Origin: Closterium sp. Naga37s-1
Taxonomy: Eukaryota; Streptophyta; Zygnematophyceae; Desmidiales; Closteriaceae
Assembly: GCA_947471745.1 (NCBI GenBank)
Contig: CANJKZ010000922.1
Location: 3,471,001 to 3,535,000 of the forward strand
Direction: 5' to 3'
DNA: 64,000 bases
Shown here: positions 43,926-55,959 of the stretch, one piece after another
How positions within the stretch are numbered: the first letter of the stretch is position 1
Layout of the letters: every line of letters begins with the position of its first letter
The notes under the pieces: model-generated
Seen by the model: the letters and a program-made list of their open reading frames with translations, nothing else
The model's database searches: none
Told to the model about the DNA's origin: nothing
Translations under genes and position numbers: made by a program

Positions 43926-44803
43926 CTTGTCATGTCCTCTGGTTCTGATGCATATGAAGCATCCGAGTAGGCGGTGAGGAACAAACGCCCGGGTTCAACA
44001 CCATCCGCGCCCTTTTGGCGCCTTTGTGCCGCCGCCGAGTATTGCAGCCCAACGGTCGGTGTTTGGCCAAGATACTTGGCCACCCTCATTCCAGCTGCTA
44101 CCTGCTCCTCATTAGGGCATTGCACAACCCTAGCCAGCTGCCCGGTAGCAAACGCGACGTCCGGTCGGGTGTTTACCGCCGCATACATGAGGCTGCCCAC
44201 CAACGAGTGAAATCGGCGCCTCTCCTCTTCACCAACGCTCTCCTCCTCTGGTCCCTTCACACACTTGAACCCAGAGGGAAAGGGTGTAGCCACATGGCCT
44301 TCACTCTGCCCAAAGCTGGCAGCCAATGCCTCCAGGTACTTTCGTTGATGCACCCGCATGCACCGCTTCTCCACATCTCGTTCGATGTGGAGCCCAAGGT
44401 AGAAGCTCACGTCACCAAGGGCCTTGCACTTGAACTTGTCTTGAAGCTTCAGCATCACCTCCTTCACAAGGTCAGAAGAGGGTGATAAAATGAGGATGTC
44501 ATCCACATAAACCACCATGAAACTCCTCTGCTCCCCCTCGCCAAGCATGAACAAGGAGTGATCGGCCGTTGAGGGAGTGAAGCCGATCCCCTCCAACACT
44601 TCGCGCAGCTTCATGTACCATTGCCTAGGGGCCTGCTTCAGCCCATAGAGGGCCTTCTTCAGCTTCCACACTCTGCCACTACCATCATCAAACCCCTCTG
44701 GCTGCGCCATAAAAATCTCCTCCTCAAGGATGCCGTTAAGGAATGCCGTTACGATGTCCATTTGCTTTACTACCCATCCTTTGATGGCGGCTCCCGCGAA
44801 TAG
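43926..44803 (-). mobile_element. Copia element C fragment (RT and start of RNase H)
   Basis: This is a third copia lineage, distinct from A and B. On the minus strand it shows MDIVTAFLNG near 44755, YGLKQAPRQWYMKL, the catalytic YVDDILIL near 44510, YLGLHIERD, NTRPDVAFA and the RNase H start AYSDASYAS near 43960. It ends on one side in the tandem array and on the other at the A4 fragment. It is a truncated fossil. The visible RT part has few or no breaks. Confidence 0.85.
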
Positions 44804-44805
44804 GG

Positions 44806-45321
44806 TTCGAGAGTTGCAGCAGCGTGGTCAGCTTCGTCTTGCTTACGTGGCCACTAGGGCCAACACTGCTGATATATTCACCAAGGCACTTCAGTCTGGT
44901 GATCATCAGCGTTTCTGCACTATTTAGGTCTTGTGCCTACTTTGCCTCACTTGCTCACTGCATGTCTTTGCTTGTACTGTGATCCATATATATACCTGCA
45001 TGCTTACACTTGCTAGGGTATGATCACTGTACTGTTTGTTCTCTTTTATTTAAGTCTGCATGTGAACTGGCCTTGTGGCCTTTGCTTGTGCTCAGAATGT
45101 GTGGTGACTTTGTGATCCACCCTGAGCTTGCTTTGCTTTTCTTGACTGGTCTTGTGACCAGTTGTTCTCCCCCACTTTGCCTATGGGGGTGTGTCAAAAT
45201 GTTATATAGCTTACTTGTGTAGGCTATAGTGGGGTAGCCCATAAGGGGTACAACACAATTAGGGTTAGTACTTGTACCCAACTTCTGTTCAATGCATTCA
45301 TTCTCGTTCGTTACTTTGACA
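44806..45321 (+). mobile_element. Copia element A4, 3' fragment (RNase H end, 3' UTR, LTR)
   Basis: It starts abruptly in the RNase H region (RELQQRGQLRLAYVATRANTADIFTKAL), followed by the lineage 3' UTR, PPT hairpin and a 130-bp LTR at 45192-45321. The 5' part is missing where it meets element C. On the right it abuts B2 integrase sequence. It is a fossil. Confidence 0.85.
45192..45321 (+). repeat. 3' LTR of A4 (130 bp)
   Basis: TGTCAAAATG...TACTTTGACA, most like the LTR of A1. Confidence 0.85.
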
Positions 45322-46834
45322 GTCGGCTTCGGGGCAGGTAAAGTAGGTCCCACCGACTCGTTGAAGTTCTCTGCCGTCTGGTAAGAGTAGTGAGTCTTTG
45401 TCGAAAACTCCTGCTCTTATCGTGTTGTTCAGTGTCGCGTTGCTGGGATGTCCTAATCTTTGATGCCACAGTGGATTGTCGGCGCGATGTCCAGGTGATC
45501 GCCTGTATAGGTCGGAGTTGGAATAGAAACTTGCGGTGATGTTGGCGCTTCTGTGGACGTCACGTGGAGCGGGAGTCAGCTATTGTGCGGGAGTTGGTGT
45601 GGAGTTGTTGATGGGAGGTGGTGCCGATGAAGGGCTGGCGATTGGTGCTGGTGCTGCTGTCTCTGTTGTTGCTTCTGCTTTTGCTGATGTTGCTGCTGCT
45701 TCTGCTGATGTTGCTGCTACTGCTGTTGTCTGCTGTATTACCGCTAACGCCCTTGTCCGTTCTGCTTCAGGTATGGTGTACGAGTGCCAGAAGCCTTCGG
45801 GACTGAAGTCGGGGTTGAGATCCAGCGGGTGCGTCCAAGTGGTGAAGTTGACTATCGCGTCGCTGTCGGCAGTGCCTTGATCTGGGACGAAGTCGAGGAC
45901 GAAGACGTTGTTCTTCAGGACCGCCTTCCCGATGTAAAGTCCGCCCTTCCTGTGGTACAGTTTGAACTCGTGAGTGGTGCTGTCGACTTCGAGGTGAATC
46001 CCTTTTGCCATGAGTTGGCTTACGCTGAGTAAGTTGTAGCCGAGTCCTTCTGCAATCAGGACCTTTGACATCTGTTGGATAACGTTAGTCTCGCGGGACT
46101 GCAGTTGAACCACTCCTTGTCGTCGTGTGCACATGTTCTGGTTGTTGGCCACGGTTATCATGACTTCCTGATTGAGACGTTGTTCCCGTTGAACAAAGCG
46201 ATTTGAAGTGCACATGTGTTGTCCACAACAGCTGTCTAAGAACCAAGTGTCTTGGCCGGACGGCTCGCTCTGAGCAATGGCCGCCTGTGTCGGATTTGGT
46301 TCCAGCGATTCGCGACGAGGTGTGCGTTCGTTGAGCAGTTCTTCTGGTGAGTAAGTCGGTGGTGATTCAGTGGTGCAGGAGTCCGTTCTTGCCATGCAGC
46401 TTACGATGCTTCTTGTTCCTCGTGCAGGTTGTGATGTTGACGTTGATGACTGCGCCTGGTTGGAGGGATGTGGCTGTGTGGAGGCCACTTGACTGCTTGA
46501 AGGTCGAAGCTGACGTGGTGGTGGCGTTGGTTGCTGTTGATTCGGGCAGTGAACACGAGAGTGTCCTAACGTTCAACAGAGGTGACAGAACGGTGGTACG
46601 TATCTTTGTGCTTGATGCTCGTGTTGTCGGTTGTTGTTGTGGCGCTGCTGAGTGTGAAAGGCAAACTCTGGTACTGATGCCTTTTTCTTGTGTCGTTCTT
46701 CGTGCAGATCCATATCTTGTTGCTCTGCATGAATTTCTTCGCAGAGGTTTGCTTCAGAGAGTCTTTCGTGGGCCCAGAGTATGGAGCGGGTGGAGCGCCA
46801 TTGAGGAACAAGGCCTGCGAGGATGACGGTGACG
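45322..46834 (-). pseudogene. B2 gag end, protease and integrase start
   Basis: On the minus strand: the gag C-terminal part, a basic Gln/Asn-rich stretch with a zinc-knuckle-like CXXC...H...C, then QDTWFLDSCCGQHMC (protease active-site region) and LLSVSQLMAKGI, typical of the segment before integrase in copia. It is broken. Confidence 0.8.
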
Positions 46835-46839
46835 AAGGC

Positions 46840-46977
46840 TGTCAGAGGTCCACTGGAGATCCCCGATTGATCCTAGGGAAGGGTTACAGGCTCGTTGTCC
46901 TGGGGGGTTATGGGCGCACTAACCTGCTACTTAACAAGCCCTTTTATCCCAATGGTCTAGTAGTTGGGATTCTGACA
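46840..46977 (+). repeat. First LTR of the TRIM (138 bp)
   Basis: TGTCAGAGGTCCACTGG...GGGATTCTGACA, preceded by AAGGC and followed directly by TGGTATCAAAGC. Confidence 0.9.
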
Positions 46978-47046
46978 TGGTATCAAAGCGAAGGTCTCAG
47001 GTTTGAATCCCAGTGTGTGAACTTCGGGCATCCCAGTGCGGGGGGG
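46978..47046 (+). other. TRIM internal domain (PBS, B-box-like motif, PPT)
   Basis: PBS TGGTATCAAAGC at 46978, GGTTTGAATCC at 47000-47010 (one base off the Pol III B-box GGTTCGANTCC), and the G run before 47047. An A-box-like TGGTCTAGTAGTTGGG lies 47 bp upstream of the B-box, inside the LTR. Confidence 0.6.
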
Positions 47047-47090
47047 TGTCAGAGGTCCACTGGAGATCCCCGATTAATCCTAGGGAAGGG
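47047..47090 (+). repeat. Second TRIM LTR, left part
   Basis: The first 44 bp of the 3' LTR, ending in AAGGG, the target duplication of A5. Confidence 0.9.
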
Positions 47091-47221
47091 TGTCAAACTT
47101 ATATGCTACAGTCTGTTTAGGTTGTAATGGGGTAGTTCTTATAGGGTACAACACTTTTAGGTTTGCTACTTGTACCCACCTGCTTTCTAGTTCAGTCATT
47201 CATTCGTTCCATATTCTAACA
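47091..47221 (+). repeat. 5' LTR of A5 (131 bp)
   Basis: TGTCAAACTTATATGC...ATATTCTAACA. A PBS-like TGGTATTCTGAGC follows at 47222. Confidence 0.9.
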
Positions 47222-47289
47222 TGGTATTCTGAGCACGTTCCCTCGTGGGAACGTTTTTTTAGGGCCCACCACGAGAACTTTTTTTTTTC

Positions 47290-48130
47290 TGCCCTGCCCG
47301 AAGCGCGCCTCCCGCCCGCCTTACCTGCGCCGTCGCGTGCCCTTCCCTAGCTGGCTCGTCGCGGCCCTGCCTCAGCCCGCCCATCCCGGCCCCTAGATGC
47401 CCGTCGCTGGCCCGTCAACACGCGTCGCAGCCCTGCCTTAGCCGACCACTGTGGCCCCGCGCTTGCCCGTCGCTGGCCCGTCCCGGCCTGTCCCGGCCCG
47501 TCACGGCCCGACCCGGCCCGTCTCGGCCCGTCCAGGCCCGTCGCCGGCCCGTCCCAGCCCCTTTGCCGCCCGTCGTCGGCCCGTCGCCGCCTGTCGTCGG
47601 CCCGTTCGCCGCCCGTCGCGGCCCGTTCGCCGCCCGTCGTCGGCCCGTTCGCTGCCCGTCGCGGCCTCCGCCCGTCGCGGCCTCTGCCTTGCAGCCGCCC
47701 GTCGCGGCCTCTGCCCTGCAGCCGCCCAGTCGCGGCCTTGGCCCGTTCTTCGCCCGTCGCGGCCTCTGCCCTGCAGCCGCCTGTTGTGGCCTCGGCCCTG
47801 CAGCCGCCCGTCGTCGGCCCATTCGCCGCCTGTCGCGGCCCTGCCCTGCAGCCGCCCCCCCTGTCGCGGCCCTGCCTAGCTGCCGCCCCAGTCGCGGCCC
47901 TACCTTCGCCGCCCGTTGCGGCCTCTGCCCTGCAGCTGCCCTGTCGCGGCCCTGCCCTCAACCGCCAGCGGCGGCCCTGCCTTGCACCCGCCCCTGGTAA
48001 GCACCCGCCCTGCCCTGCCGTGCCGCGCCACCTGCTGTCGCGCCGCGCCGCCCGAAACCGAGCCGCGCCGCCCACCCGAGCCGCGCCGCCCCACCGAGCC
48101 GCGCCGCCCAGCCGAGCCGCGCCGCACTAA
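47290..48130 (+). repeat. GC-rich leader repeats of A5
   Basis: Irregular units built on CGTCGCGGCC, CTCTGCCCTGCAGCCGCC and CCCGTCGTCGGCCCG, unlike the repeats in A2, A3 or A6. Open frames on both strands here are compositional. Confidence 0.75.
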
Positions 48131-48218
48131 CAAGTCACGCTGCTCCTCTACTGCCTCTACTGCTACTGCTGCTACTGCTGCTACTGTTGCTCTTGCTGCT
48201 ACTGCTGCTACTGCTGCT

Positions 48219-49460
48219 ATGGCTAGCCCTACTGTTCTTACCTTTGATGCTGAGGGGCGTGCAGTTGACTTTGACATGTGGGTTGACGACCTGCAGCTCT
48301 TTCTTCAGTGTGACTCTAGGGATGGGGTATCCCTTTTCGATCACACGTCCGGTGTCTCTACTGCTCCTGCTGCCACTGCTGACAGTACGGTTCGCTCGCA
48401 GTGGACCACTCGTGACGCTGTTGCTCGCCTTGCTGTTCGTAGTCACCTGCCGCCTGCTGAGCGCGCGCATTTTGGCCATTACAAGACTGCTCAGTCTGCT
48501 GTGGTTGCGCGCTACTCCTCCCCTGCCACTGCTGCCCTCAGCCGCCTCATGCTGCCGTACCTTTTCCTTGACCTTGCCGCCTTTGCCACAGTTGCTGACC
48601 TCATTACTCACCTCCGCACTAGTGACGCCCGCTACCGCGCTGCCCTTCCCACTGAGTTCTCTGCCTAGACCCCCCCCCCCCCCCATGTACATCACCCTTT
48701 GCTACCTAGTCACCCGCCTCCCTGACTTCCTTGCTTGAGTCAGGGACCACTTTCTCTCCCTTTGCCCCACCGAGCTCACTGTCGACCTGCTAGAGGAGCG
48801 CCTCGTTGCAGCTGAGAAGAGTATCTTAGCTGTAGGTGCTTCTCGCGGCGACCGACGCACCCCTTTCTTTGAGGGGTGTTCCCGTGTCCCCCTTCTCCCC
48901 TCTGTTGCTTCTGCTGCTGCTGTCGACTTCGCTGGAACTGAGGAGGTCGGGGCTGCGTCTGCTCCCAATGGGAGGCGCCGCAACAGCAAGGGCAAGGGGA
49001 GCAAGGGTGGTGGAGGGGAAGGCGGGGGCGGCGGCGGAGGCGGTGGAGGAGGCGGAGGGGGTGGCGGTGGAGGTGGGGGTGGTGCCAGGAGTGGGGGCTT
49101 CAGTGGCGGCGGTGGAGGTGGTGGAGGCAGCGGCGGAGGTGGTGGAGGAAGCGGCGGCGGTGGAGGAGGCAGCGGCAGCGGTGGTGGAGGTGGCGGCGGC
49201 GGTGGTGCTGGTCAAGGTACAGCCGCGTAGCGTGGAGGCTTTGGTGGTGGCCAGCGCCAGCAGCAGCCGCGTTCCCGTGAGACCCCGTCGGCCCAGCAGC
49301 TTCGTGAGTGGTACGCTGGGCGTGGGAGGTCTGGGGGTGCTGGTCCCTGCACTTACGTTCTTCGCACCGGTGGGCGCCGTGGGGAGACGTGCGGGCTGCC
49401 GCACAGTGCGCAGCGCTGCTTCAGTCGCCTGACTGACGCCTGGCGTGCCCAGTTTCCTGA
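48219..49460 (+). pseudogene. A5 gag
   Basis: It starts MASPTVLTFDAEGRAVDFDMW and follows A3 gag closely. It has a Gly-rich tract of some 70 residues (about 49010-49220) and the motif C-X13-C-X3-H-X4-C near 49350-49425. It is a fossil with a few breaks. Confidence 0.85.
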
Positions 49461-49545
49461 CGCTGTTGAGCTCCCTCGCTGGGGTGATCTGCTTCGGCAG
49501 AATGTTGCTATCTTTGATCTTGATTTTGATGCTATCCTTGCTGCC

Positions 49546-51080
49546 ATGTATGCTTTGACTGATAGTGCTGAGGGTGACTGTTACCTGAGTGTCCCGCCCG
49601 ACCCGGGCATTGAGGCTGCTGCTCTAGGTGCTAGTGCGTCTGCTGCTCCAGGTACTGGTGAGTCTGCTGCTCCAGGTGCTGGTGAGTCTGCTCTCTCTGG
49701 TACTGCACCTCCTGAGGCCTTGCACACTTTCACACTTGACTCTGGTGCTTCGCGCTCCTTCTTCCGCGACAACACCACACTCACGCCGCTCAGTCGGCCT
49801 GTTGCAGTCTCCCTGCCTGACCCCTCTGAGGGCCCAGTACTTGCGCACGCTTCCATGGTTCTACCGTGTCCTGCGGCCCCGTCGGGCTTGCTGTCGGGAC
49901 TCCACCTCCCCTCGTTCTCTACGAACTTGGTGAGTGGAGCTGACCTCCAGGACGCGTGGGTTGACCAGCTCACCCCTGGAGGTCAGCGTGTGACCCACTG
50001 CACTTGCTCTCGGACGGGCCGCCACCTGGCCACGTTCACCCGTCGGCCTGGGTCGAGTCTGTACACACTGACTACTACGTCTCCTCCGGTCACTGCGTCT
50101 GGTCAGGTAGCCGCGTCTAGTCAGGTGTTTGCTGCCGCGTCCAGGTCCAGTCCAGCGTCTGCCCCCTGCTCGTGTCGTCCTCTGTCGCACGAGACTCTCC
50201 TTTGGCACCACGGCCTTGGTCACCCCTCCCTGCCTCGTCTTCGAGGTATGGCCTCCCATACCCTTGTCTCGGGTCTCCCCCGGTGCCTCCCTCCCCTTCC
50301 TCCGGGGCCTGCCCCTACCTGTGTTCCTTGTGTCGAGGGCCGGCAGCGCGCCGCTCCTCACTCCTCCACGTTCCCTCAGACAGAGGCCCCCCTGCAGACT
50401 CTTCACATGGACGTGTGGGGCCCAGCCCACGTCCGTGGACAGGGTCACGAGCGTTACTTCCTGCTGGTCGTTGACGACTACTCGCGTTACACCACAGTCT
50501 TCCCCTTGCGCAGCTAGGGTGACGTCACTGAGGTGTTGATCGACTGGATCCGCGGTGCCCGTCGCCAGCTCAGCGAGAGTTTCGGCTCGGACCTTCCTGT
50601 TCTGCGTCTGCACTCAGACAGAGGTGGTAAGTTTTCCTCCGACCTTCTGAGGGCCTTCTGTCGTGCGGAGGGCATCCGCCAGACGTTCACGCTTCCGGCC
50701 TCCCCACAGCAAAATGGGATTGCTGAGCGCCGCATTGGCATGGTCATGGATGTCGCTCGTACGTCCATGATCCATGCGGCTGCTCCCCATTTTCTGTGGC
50801 CATTCGCGGTTCAGTATGCTGCGCATCAGATCAACCTTCAGCCTCGTGTCTCATTGCCGGAGACCACACCTACTCTGCGGTGGACGGGGAAGGTTGGCGA
50901 TGCGTCTGTGTTCCGTGTCTGGGGATCTTGAGCTTTTGTCCGCGATACTTCGGCGGACAAGCTGTCCTCCCATGCCGTTCCCTGCGTCTTCCTTGGCTTC
51001 CCCCCTGACGCACCCGAGTGGCAGTTCTACCACCCCACCTCGCATCGTGTTCTGTCCTCTCAGGACGTCACGTTTGACGA
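49546..51080 (+). pseudogene. A5 protease and integrase region
   Basis: LDSGASRSFFRD near 49740, HHGLGHPSLPR near 50205, CVPC near 50325, DVWGP near 50410, HSDRGG near 50615 and QQNGIAERR near 50710. It is a broken fossil. Confidence 0.85.
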
Positions 51081-51199
51081 GTCGGTGTCTTACTACCGTC
51101 TCTTTCCCTACCGCACTGCCTCTCTCCCCCCCCCGCCACTCTTCCTCGCACCAGGTACTCCTCAGGTAAACCCCCTCCCCCCTCAGGGTCCTGCCCCCT

Positions 51200-51935
51200 C
51201 AGGTGTGTCCCAGGTAGACCCTGTCGAGCCGGTCAAGGTAGCTGTCGACTCAGGTGCTGCTAGGGGTGCTGAGCCTGCGGGTGTAGGGACTGGGGGTGCG
51301 GAGCCTGGGGGTGCTGAGCCTGAGCGTGTGGAGCCTGGGGGTGCTATGTCTGGGGGTGCTGAGTCTGGGCGTGCTGAGCCTAGGGGTGCTGAGCCTAACG
51401 TGTGGAGCCTGGGGGTACTGCGTGTGGGGGTGCTGAGCCTGCGCGTGCTGAGTCTGGAGGTTCTCTGGGTGTCCCGTCGCTGCGGGAGCCCCTCTCTCAG
51501 CTGCAGCTTGGTGAGTGGTACGCTCGGCGCTGTCGCGGTGCTGCTGGCGCTGCTGGTGCTGTCGGTGCTGCTGGAGCTGCTGGAGGTGCTGCTGAAGCTG
51601 CTGGAGGTGCTACTGGTGCTGGAGCTGCTGGAGGTGCTGCTGGTGCTGGAGCTGCTGTTGGAGGTCCTGGTGGTTTTTGGAGCTGCTGGAGGTGCTGGAG
51701 CAGCTGGTCCTAGAGGTGCTCGTACTGGAGGTACTGGAGCTGCTGGGAGTGGTGGTGCTGCAGGAGTTGGAGCATCTGGTACTGGAGCTGTTGCTATTGG
51801 AGGTGCTTCTGGAGCTGGAGCTGCTGGAGGTACTGGAGCTGGCCGTGCTGCGGGAGTTGTAGCTGGTGACCCTGGAGCTGAGGGTACTGGTGCTGTCTCT
51901 GCTGTTTCTGGAGGCGTTGTGCGGCCGCGGCCGTA
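51200..51935 (+). other. Gly/Ala-rich linker of A5
   Basis: Repeat of GGGGGTGCTGAGCCT and GGTGCTGGAGCT-like units between integrase and RT, corresponding to 9600-10240 in A3. Confidence 0.7.
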
Positions 51936-52599
51936 CTACGTTCCGCTCCTTCAGCAGGTTCTTGGTCTCCCGCCTTCTACTGGTCCTACTCCTCCTTTAC
52001 TGAGTCCACCGCCTCTCCAGTCCCAGTCGCAGTTACAGCCGGCCTCTCCACTGCCTGATCCTTCTCCTTACTCTTGACCGACTAGAGGTCTTACGGAGCG
52101 TCATGAGCCTGAGTCGCGTCCTGTGTCGCCTCAGTCTCGTCCTGCGTCACCTGAGTCTCGTTCTGCGTCACATGTCCGTACTGTTCGCCCTCGTCGTCGT
52201 GTTTCGCGTCCGCGTCCTCCTCCTGTCCCAGGCACTCACTGTATGACTATGCGTCCTTGCACTGCTCCACAGCGTGTCCCTCTGTTGTCTACTCCTGAGT
52301 CCTCTCTTCCTGATGGTCCGGACCCTTAGTCTGACTCCCTTCGTGCTGCTAGTCCTGCTGTCACGCGCTTTCTGGCCACTTCTGTCACTGACCCTTTGTT
52401 TGAGTCCACTGCTGCGTCTGCTCTTATTACTGGGCTTGTTGACTTTGCTGCAGCCTGTCGCCTAGACTACGCCACTAGTCTTGTTGCTGAGTCTGCGTCT
52501 GCGTCTGTCTTTCCTCCGTCCGTCGGGGGTGAGTGTGCTCTTGGCACGGACGTTCTTGAGGACAGACAGGAGGAGTTTGAGTGCTTTGCCGCTGCTGTA

Positions 52600-53694
52600 C
52601 CTCATCTCGTGTCCATGGTGCTTGCCCCTGAGGGAGACCCGGATGCACCAGACATCCCGACCCCGTGCTCTTACGCAGAGGCGATAGAGGGTCCCTACTC
52701 CTCTCAGTGGCAGGCAGCCATGGACGCCGAGATGGCTTCGTGGAAGTCCACACGCACCTACGTCGACGAGGTTCCCCCGCCTGGGGCGAACATCGTCAGT
52801 GGCATGTGGATCTTCAGGGGGAAGCGGCCGCCGGGTTCTCCGCATGTCTTCAAGGCGCGTTACGTTGCACGTGGCTTCAGTCAGCGACAGGGAGTTGACT
52901 TCTTCCAGACCTTCTCCCCTACCCCGAAGATGACTACTCTTCGGGTGCTACTGCACGTCGCCGCTCAGCGTGACTACGAGCTACACTTGCTTGACTTCAG
53001 CACAGCCTTCCTACAGGGCAGCCTGCACGAGGAGATCTGGCTGCGCCGCCCACCTGGCTTCACTGGGTCGTTTCCTGCTGGTACCCAGTGGAGCCTCCGG
53101 CGGCCAGTCTACGGTCTCCGCCAGGCACCCCGTGAGTGGCACGACACACTGAGGACGACTCTTGCTGCTCTTGGTTTTGCTCCTTCCACCGCTGCCCCGT
53201 TGCTGTTTCTACGCACCGACGCCACTCTGCCGCCGTTCTACGTTCTAGTGTACGTAGACGACTTGGTCTTTGCTACTGCTGACACTGAGGCACTCGCCCA
53301 CGTGAAGTCCGAGCTGCAGATGAGACACACGTGCACAGACCTGGGTGAGTTGACAAGCTATCTTGGCTTGCGGATCACCCGGGACAGAGCACAGCGCACC
53401 ATTACCTTGACTCAGTCACACATGGTGCAGCAGGTCCTTCAGCGCTTCGGCTTCACGTACTCCTCGCCACAGTCCACTCCTTTGCCTACCGGTCACTCGC
53501 TCTCAGCTCCACCTTCGGACGAGTCCGTAGAGCCGAGTGGCCCGTATCCAGAGCTTGTGGGCTACCTCATGTACCTGATGACTTGCACACGACCTGACCT
53601 CGCATACCCTCTCAGCCTTCTGGCTCGCTACGTGGCTCCCGGTAGGCACCGAAAGGTGCACTGGGATGCTGCGAAGAGGGTGTTGCGCTACTTG
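52600..53694 (+). pseudogene. A5 RT region (before the A6 insertion)
   Basis: QWQAAMDAEMASWKS near 52710, AFLQGSLHEEIWL, YGLRQAPREWHD, YVDDLVFA near 53250 and CTRPDLAYPLSLLARY near 53590. The sequence then meets A6 at the TSD ACTTG. Confidence 0.85.
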
Positions 53695-53818
53695 TGTGAA
53701 AGAATAGGAATGAATGACTAGGAAATGAGTTGGGTACAAATAGGAAACCCTAACAAACTGTACCCCATAGTGTCTACCCCACTACAGCCTAAACACGCTA
53801 TGTGATTAATGTTTGACA
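53695..53818 (-). repeat. 3' LTR of A6 (124 bp)
   Basis: Read on plus it runs TGTGAAAGAATAGG...GTTTGACA. The PPT hairpin CCCCCATAGGC... adjoins it. Confidence 0.95.
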
Positions 53819-54017
53819 CACCCCCATAGGCAAGGTGGGGGAGAACAAGGGGTCACAAGACCAGTCAAAGCAAAGCAAAGCAAGCTCAAGGTGGATCACA
53901 ACGTCACCACACATTCCGAGCACAGGTTCAAAGGCCACAAGGCCAGTTCACATGCAAGGTTATATATAAAGGTAAACAAGCAAGTGCAGGTATATATATA
54001 TCACAGTACAAGTAAAG

Positions 54018-55650
54018 TCAAGAGGTAAGCAAGTGAGGCCAAGTAGGCACAAGACCTAGCATAGTACAGAAGCGCTGATGATCACAAGGCTGAAGTGCCT
54101 TGGTGAAGATATCAGCAGTGTTGGCCTGAGAGGCCACGTAAGCAAGGCGCAGCTGACCACGCTGCTGCAGCTCACGAGCAAGGAAGTAGCGAAGAGCAAT
54201 GTGCTTCGTTCTGTGCTCCAGTCTGTGCTCCCGACACAAGGCTAGCATGGCCTTGTTGTCTACGAACAGAACTGGAGGAGAACGAGGCGGCTCTCCCAGG
54301 TCAGTCAGCAGGTAGGTGAGCCAGCGTAACTCCTGTGCAGCCATGGCTCCTGCGTAGATCTCAGCCTCACAGCTGGAGCTGAGAACAGAAGACGAGCGGG
54401 TAGACCGCCACGAAACAGAACCGGAACCAAGGCTGAAGGTGTAACACTGTGAAGACCGCTGAGTAGCCAGGTCGTCAACCCAAGACGCGTCTGCGTGACC
54501 AGGAGGACCACTGGACTCCGCCCTCCAAGCACGAGCCCCATGCCCGACGTACTACACAGGTAGCGCAACACCCTCTTCGCGGCAGCCATGTGCTCTGGTC
54601 GGTGTCTCCCAGGAGCAACATAGCGAGCCAAGATGCTAAGAGGGTATGGCAGGTCAGGTCGAGTGCAGGTCATCAGGTACATGAGGCAGCCAACAAGCTC
54701 TGGGTACGGGCCACTCGGCTCTACGGACTCATCCGAAGGCAGAGCTGAGAGCGAGTGGCGAGTAGACAGAGGAGTGGCCTGAGGCGACGAGTACGTGAAG
54801 TCGAAGCGCTAAAAGGACCTGCTGCACCATGTGTGACTGAGTCAGGGTAATGGTGCGCCGTGCTCTGTCCCGGGTGATCTGCAAGCCAAGATAGCTGCGC
54901 AGTTCACCCAGGTCTGTGCACGTGTGTCTCTTCTGCAGCTCGGACTTCACGTGGGCAAGTCCAGCAGTGTCAGCCGTAGCAAAGACCAAGTCGTCGACGT
55001 ACACGAGGATGTAGAACGGCGGCAGCGAGGTGTCGGTGCGAAGAAACAGCGAGGGGTCAGCAGTAGAAGGAGCAAACCCAAGAGCTGCAAGCGTAGTCCT
55101 CAGTGTGTCGTGCCACTCACGGGGTGCCTGGCGGAGACCGTAGACTGGCCGTCGGAGGCTCCACTGGGTACCAGGAGGAAACGACCCAGTGAAGCCAGGT
55201 GGGCGGCGCAGCCAGATCTCCTTGTGCAGGCTGCCCTGTAGGAAAGCAGTGCTGAAGTCAAGGGAGTGAAGCTCGAAGTCACGCTGAGCAGCGACATGCA
55301 GCAGAACCCGAAGAGTGGTCATCTTCGGGGTCGGGGAGAAGGTCTGAAAGTAGTCAACTCCCTGCCGCTGACTGAAGCCTCGAGCCACGTAACGCGCCTT
55401 GAAGACAGGCGGAGAACCCGGCGGCCGCTTCACCCTGAAAATCCACATGCCACTGACGATGTTCGCCCCAGGTGGGGGAACCTCGTCGACGTAAGTGCCT
55501 TTGGACTTCCAGGAAGCCATCTCTGCGTCCATGGCTGCCTGCCACTGAGAGGAGTAGGGACCCTCTATCGCCTCTGCGTAAGAGCGCGGGGTCGGGATGT
55601 CTGGTGCATCCGGGTCTCCCTCAGGGGCAAGCAGCAAAGACACGAGATGA
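54018..55650 (-). pseudogene. A6 RT-RNase H region
   Basis: On the minus strand: QWQAAMDAEMASWKS near 55540, AFLQGSLHKEIWL, YVDDLVFA near 54995, CTRPDLPYPLSILARY, then RNase H with VDNKAMLALC near 54260 and ANTADIFTKAL near 54110. It is close to A3 in sequence, with one or two breaks. Confidence 0.85.
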
Positions 55651-55959
55651 GGTAAAGCAGCTGCAAAACACTGGAACTCCTCCTGCCTGTCCTCAAGGAC
55701 GTCCGTGCTAAGAGCACACTCACCCCCGACAGACGGAGGACAGACAGACGCAGACTCAGCAACAAGACTAGCGGCGTAGTCTAGACGGCAAAGGGACACG
55801 CTGTGGCGCAGTGGAAGGACGCAGTGCCATCTGATGTGTGCCCGGGACCGCAGGAGGACGCTGACGTGGAACACGACGACTAGTGCGAGCAGTACGAACA
55901 GGTGACGCAGGACGCGACTCTGGCTCACGACGCTCAGCAAGACCTCCAGTAGGACCAGA

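Noticed and set aside
46978-47011. True tRNA gene
   Set aside because: A- and B-box-like motifs are present, but T-stem and acceptor pairing are poor and the motif straddles a TRIM PBS.
47347-48130. Arg/Gly-rich and Pro-rich frames of 130-240 residues in the A5 leader (similarly 59.76-60.43 kb and 6.32-6.63 kb)
   Set aside because: They are compositional frames in GC-rich tandem repeats, open on both strands, with no domain.
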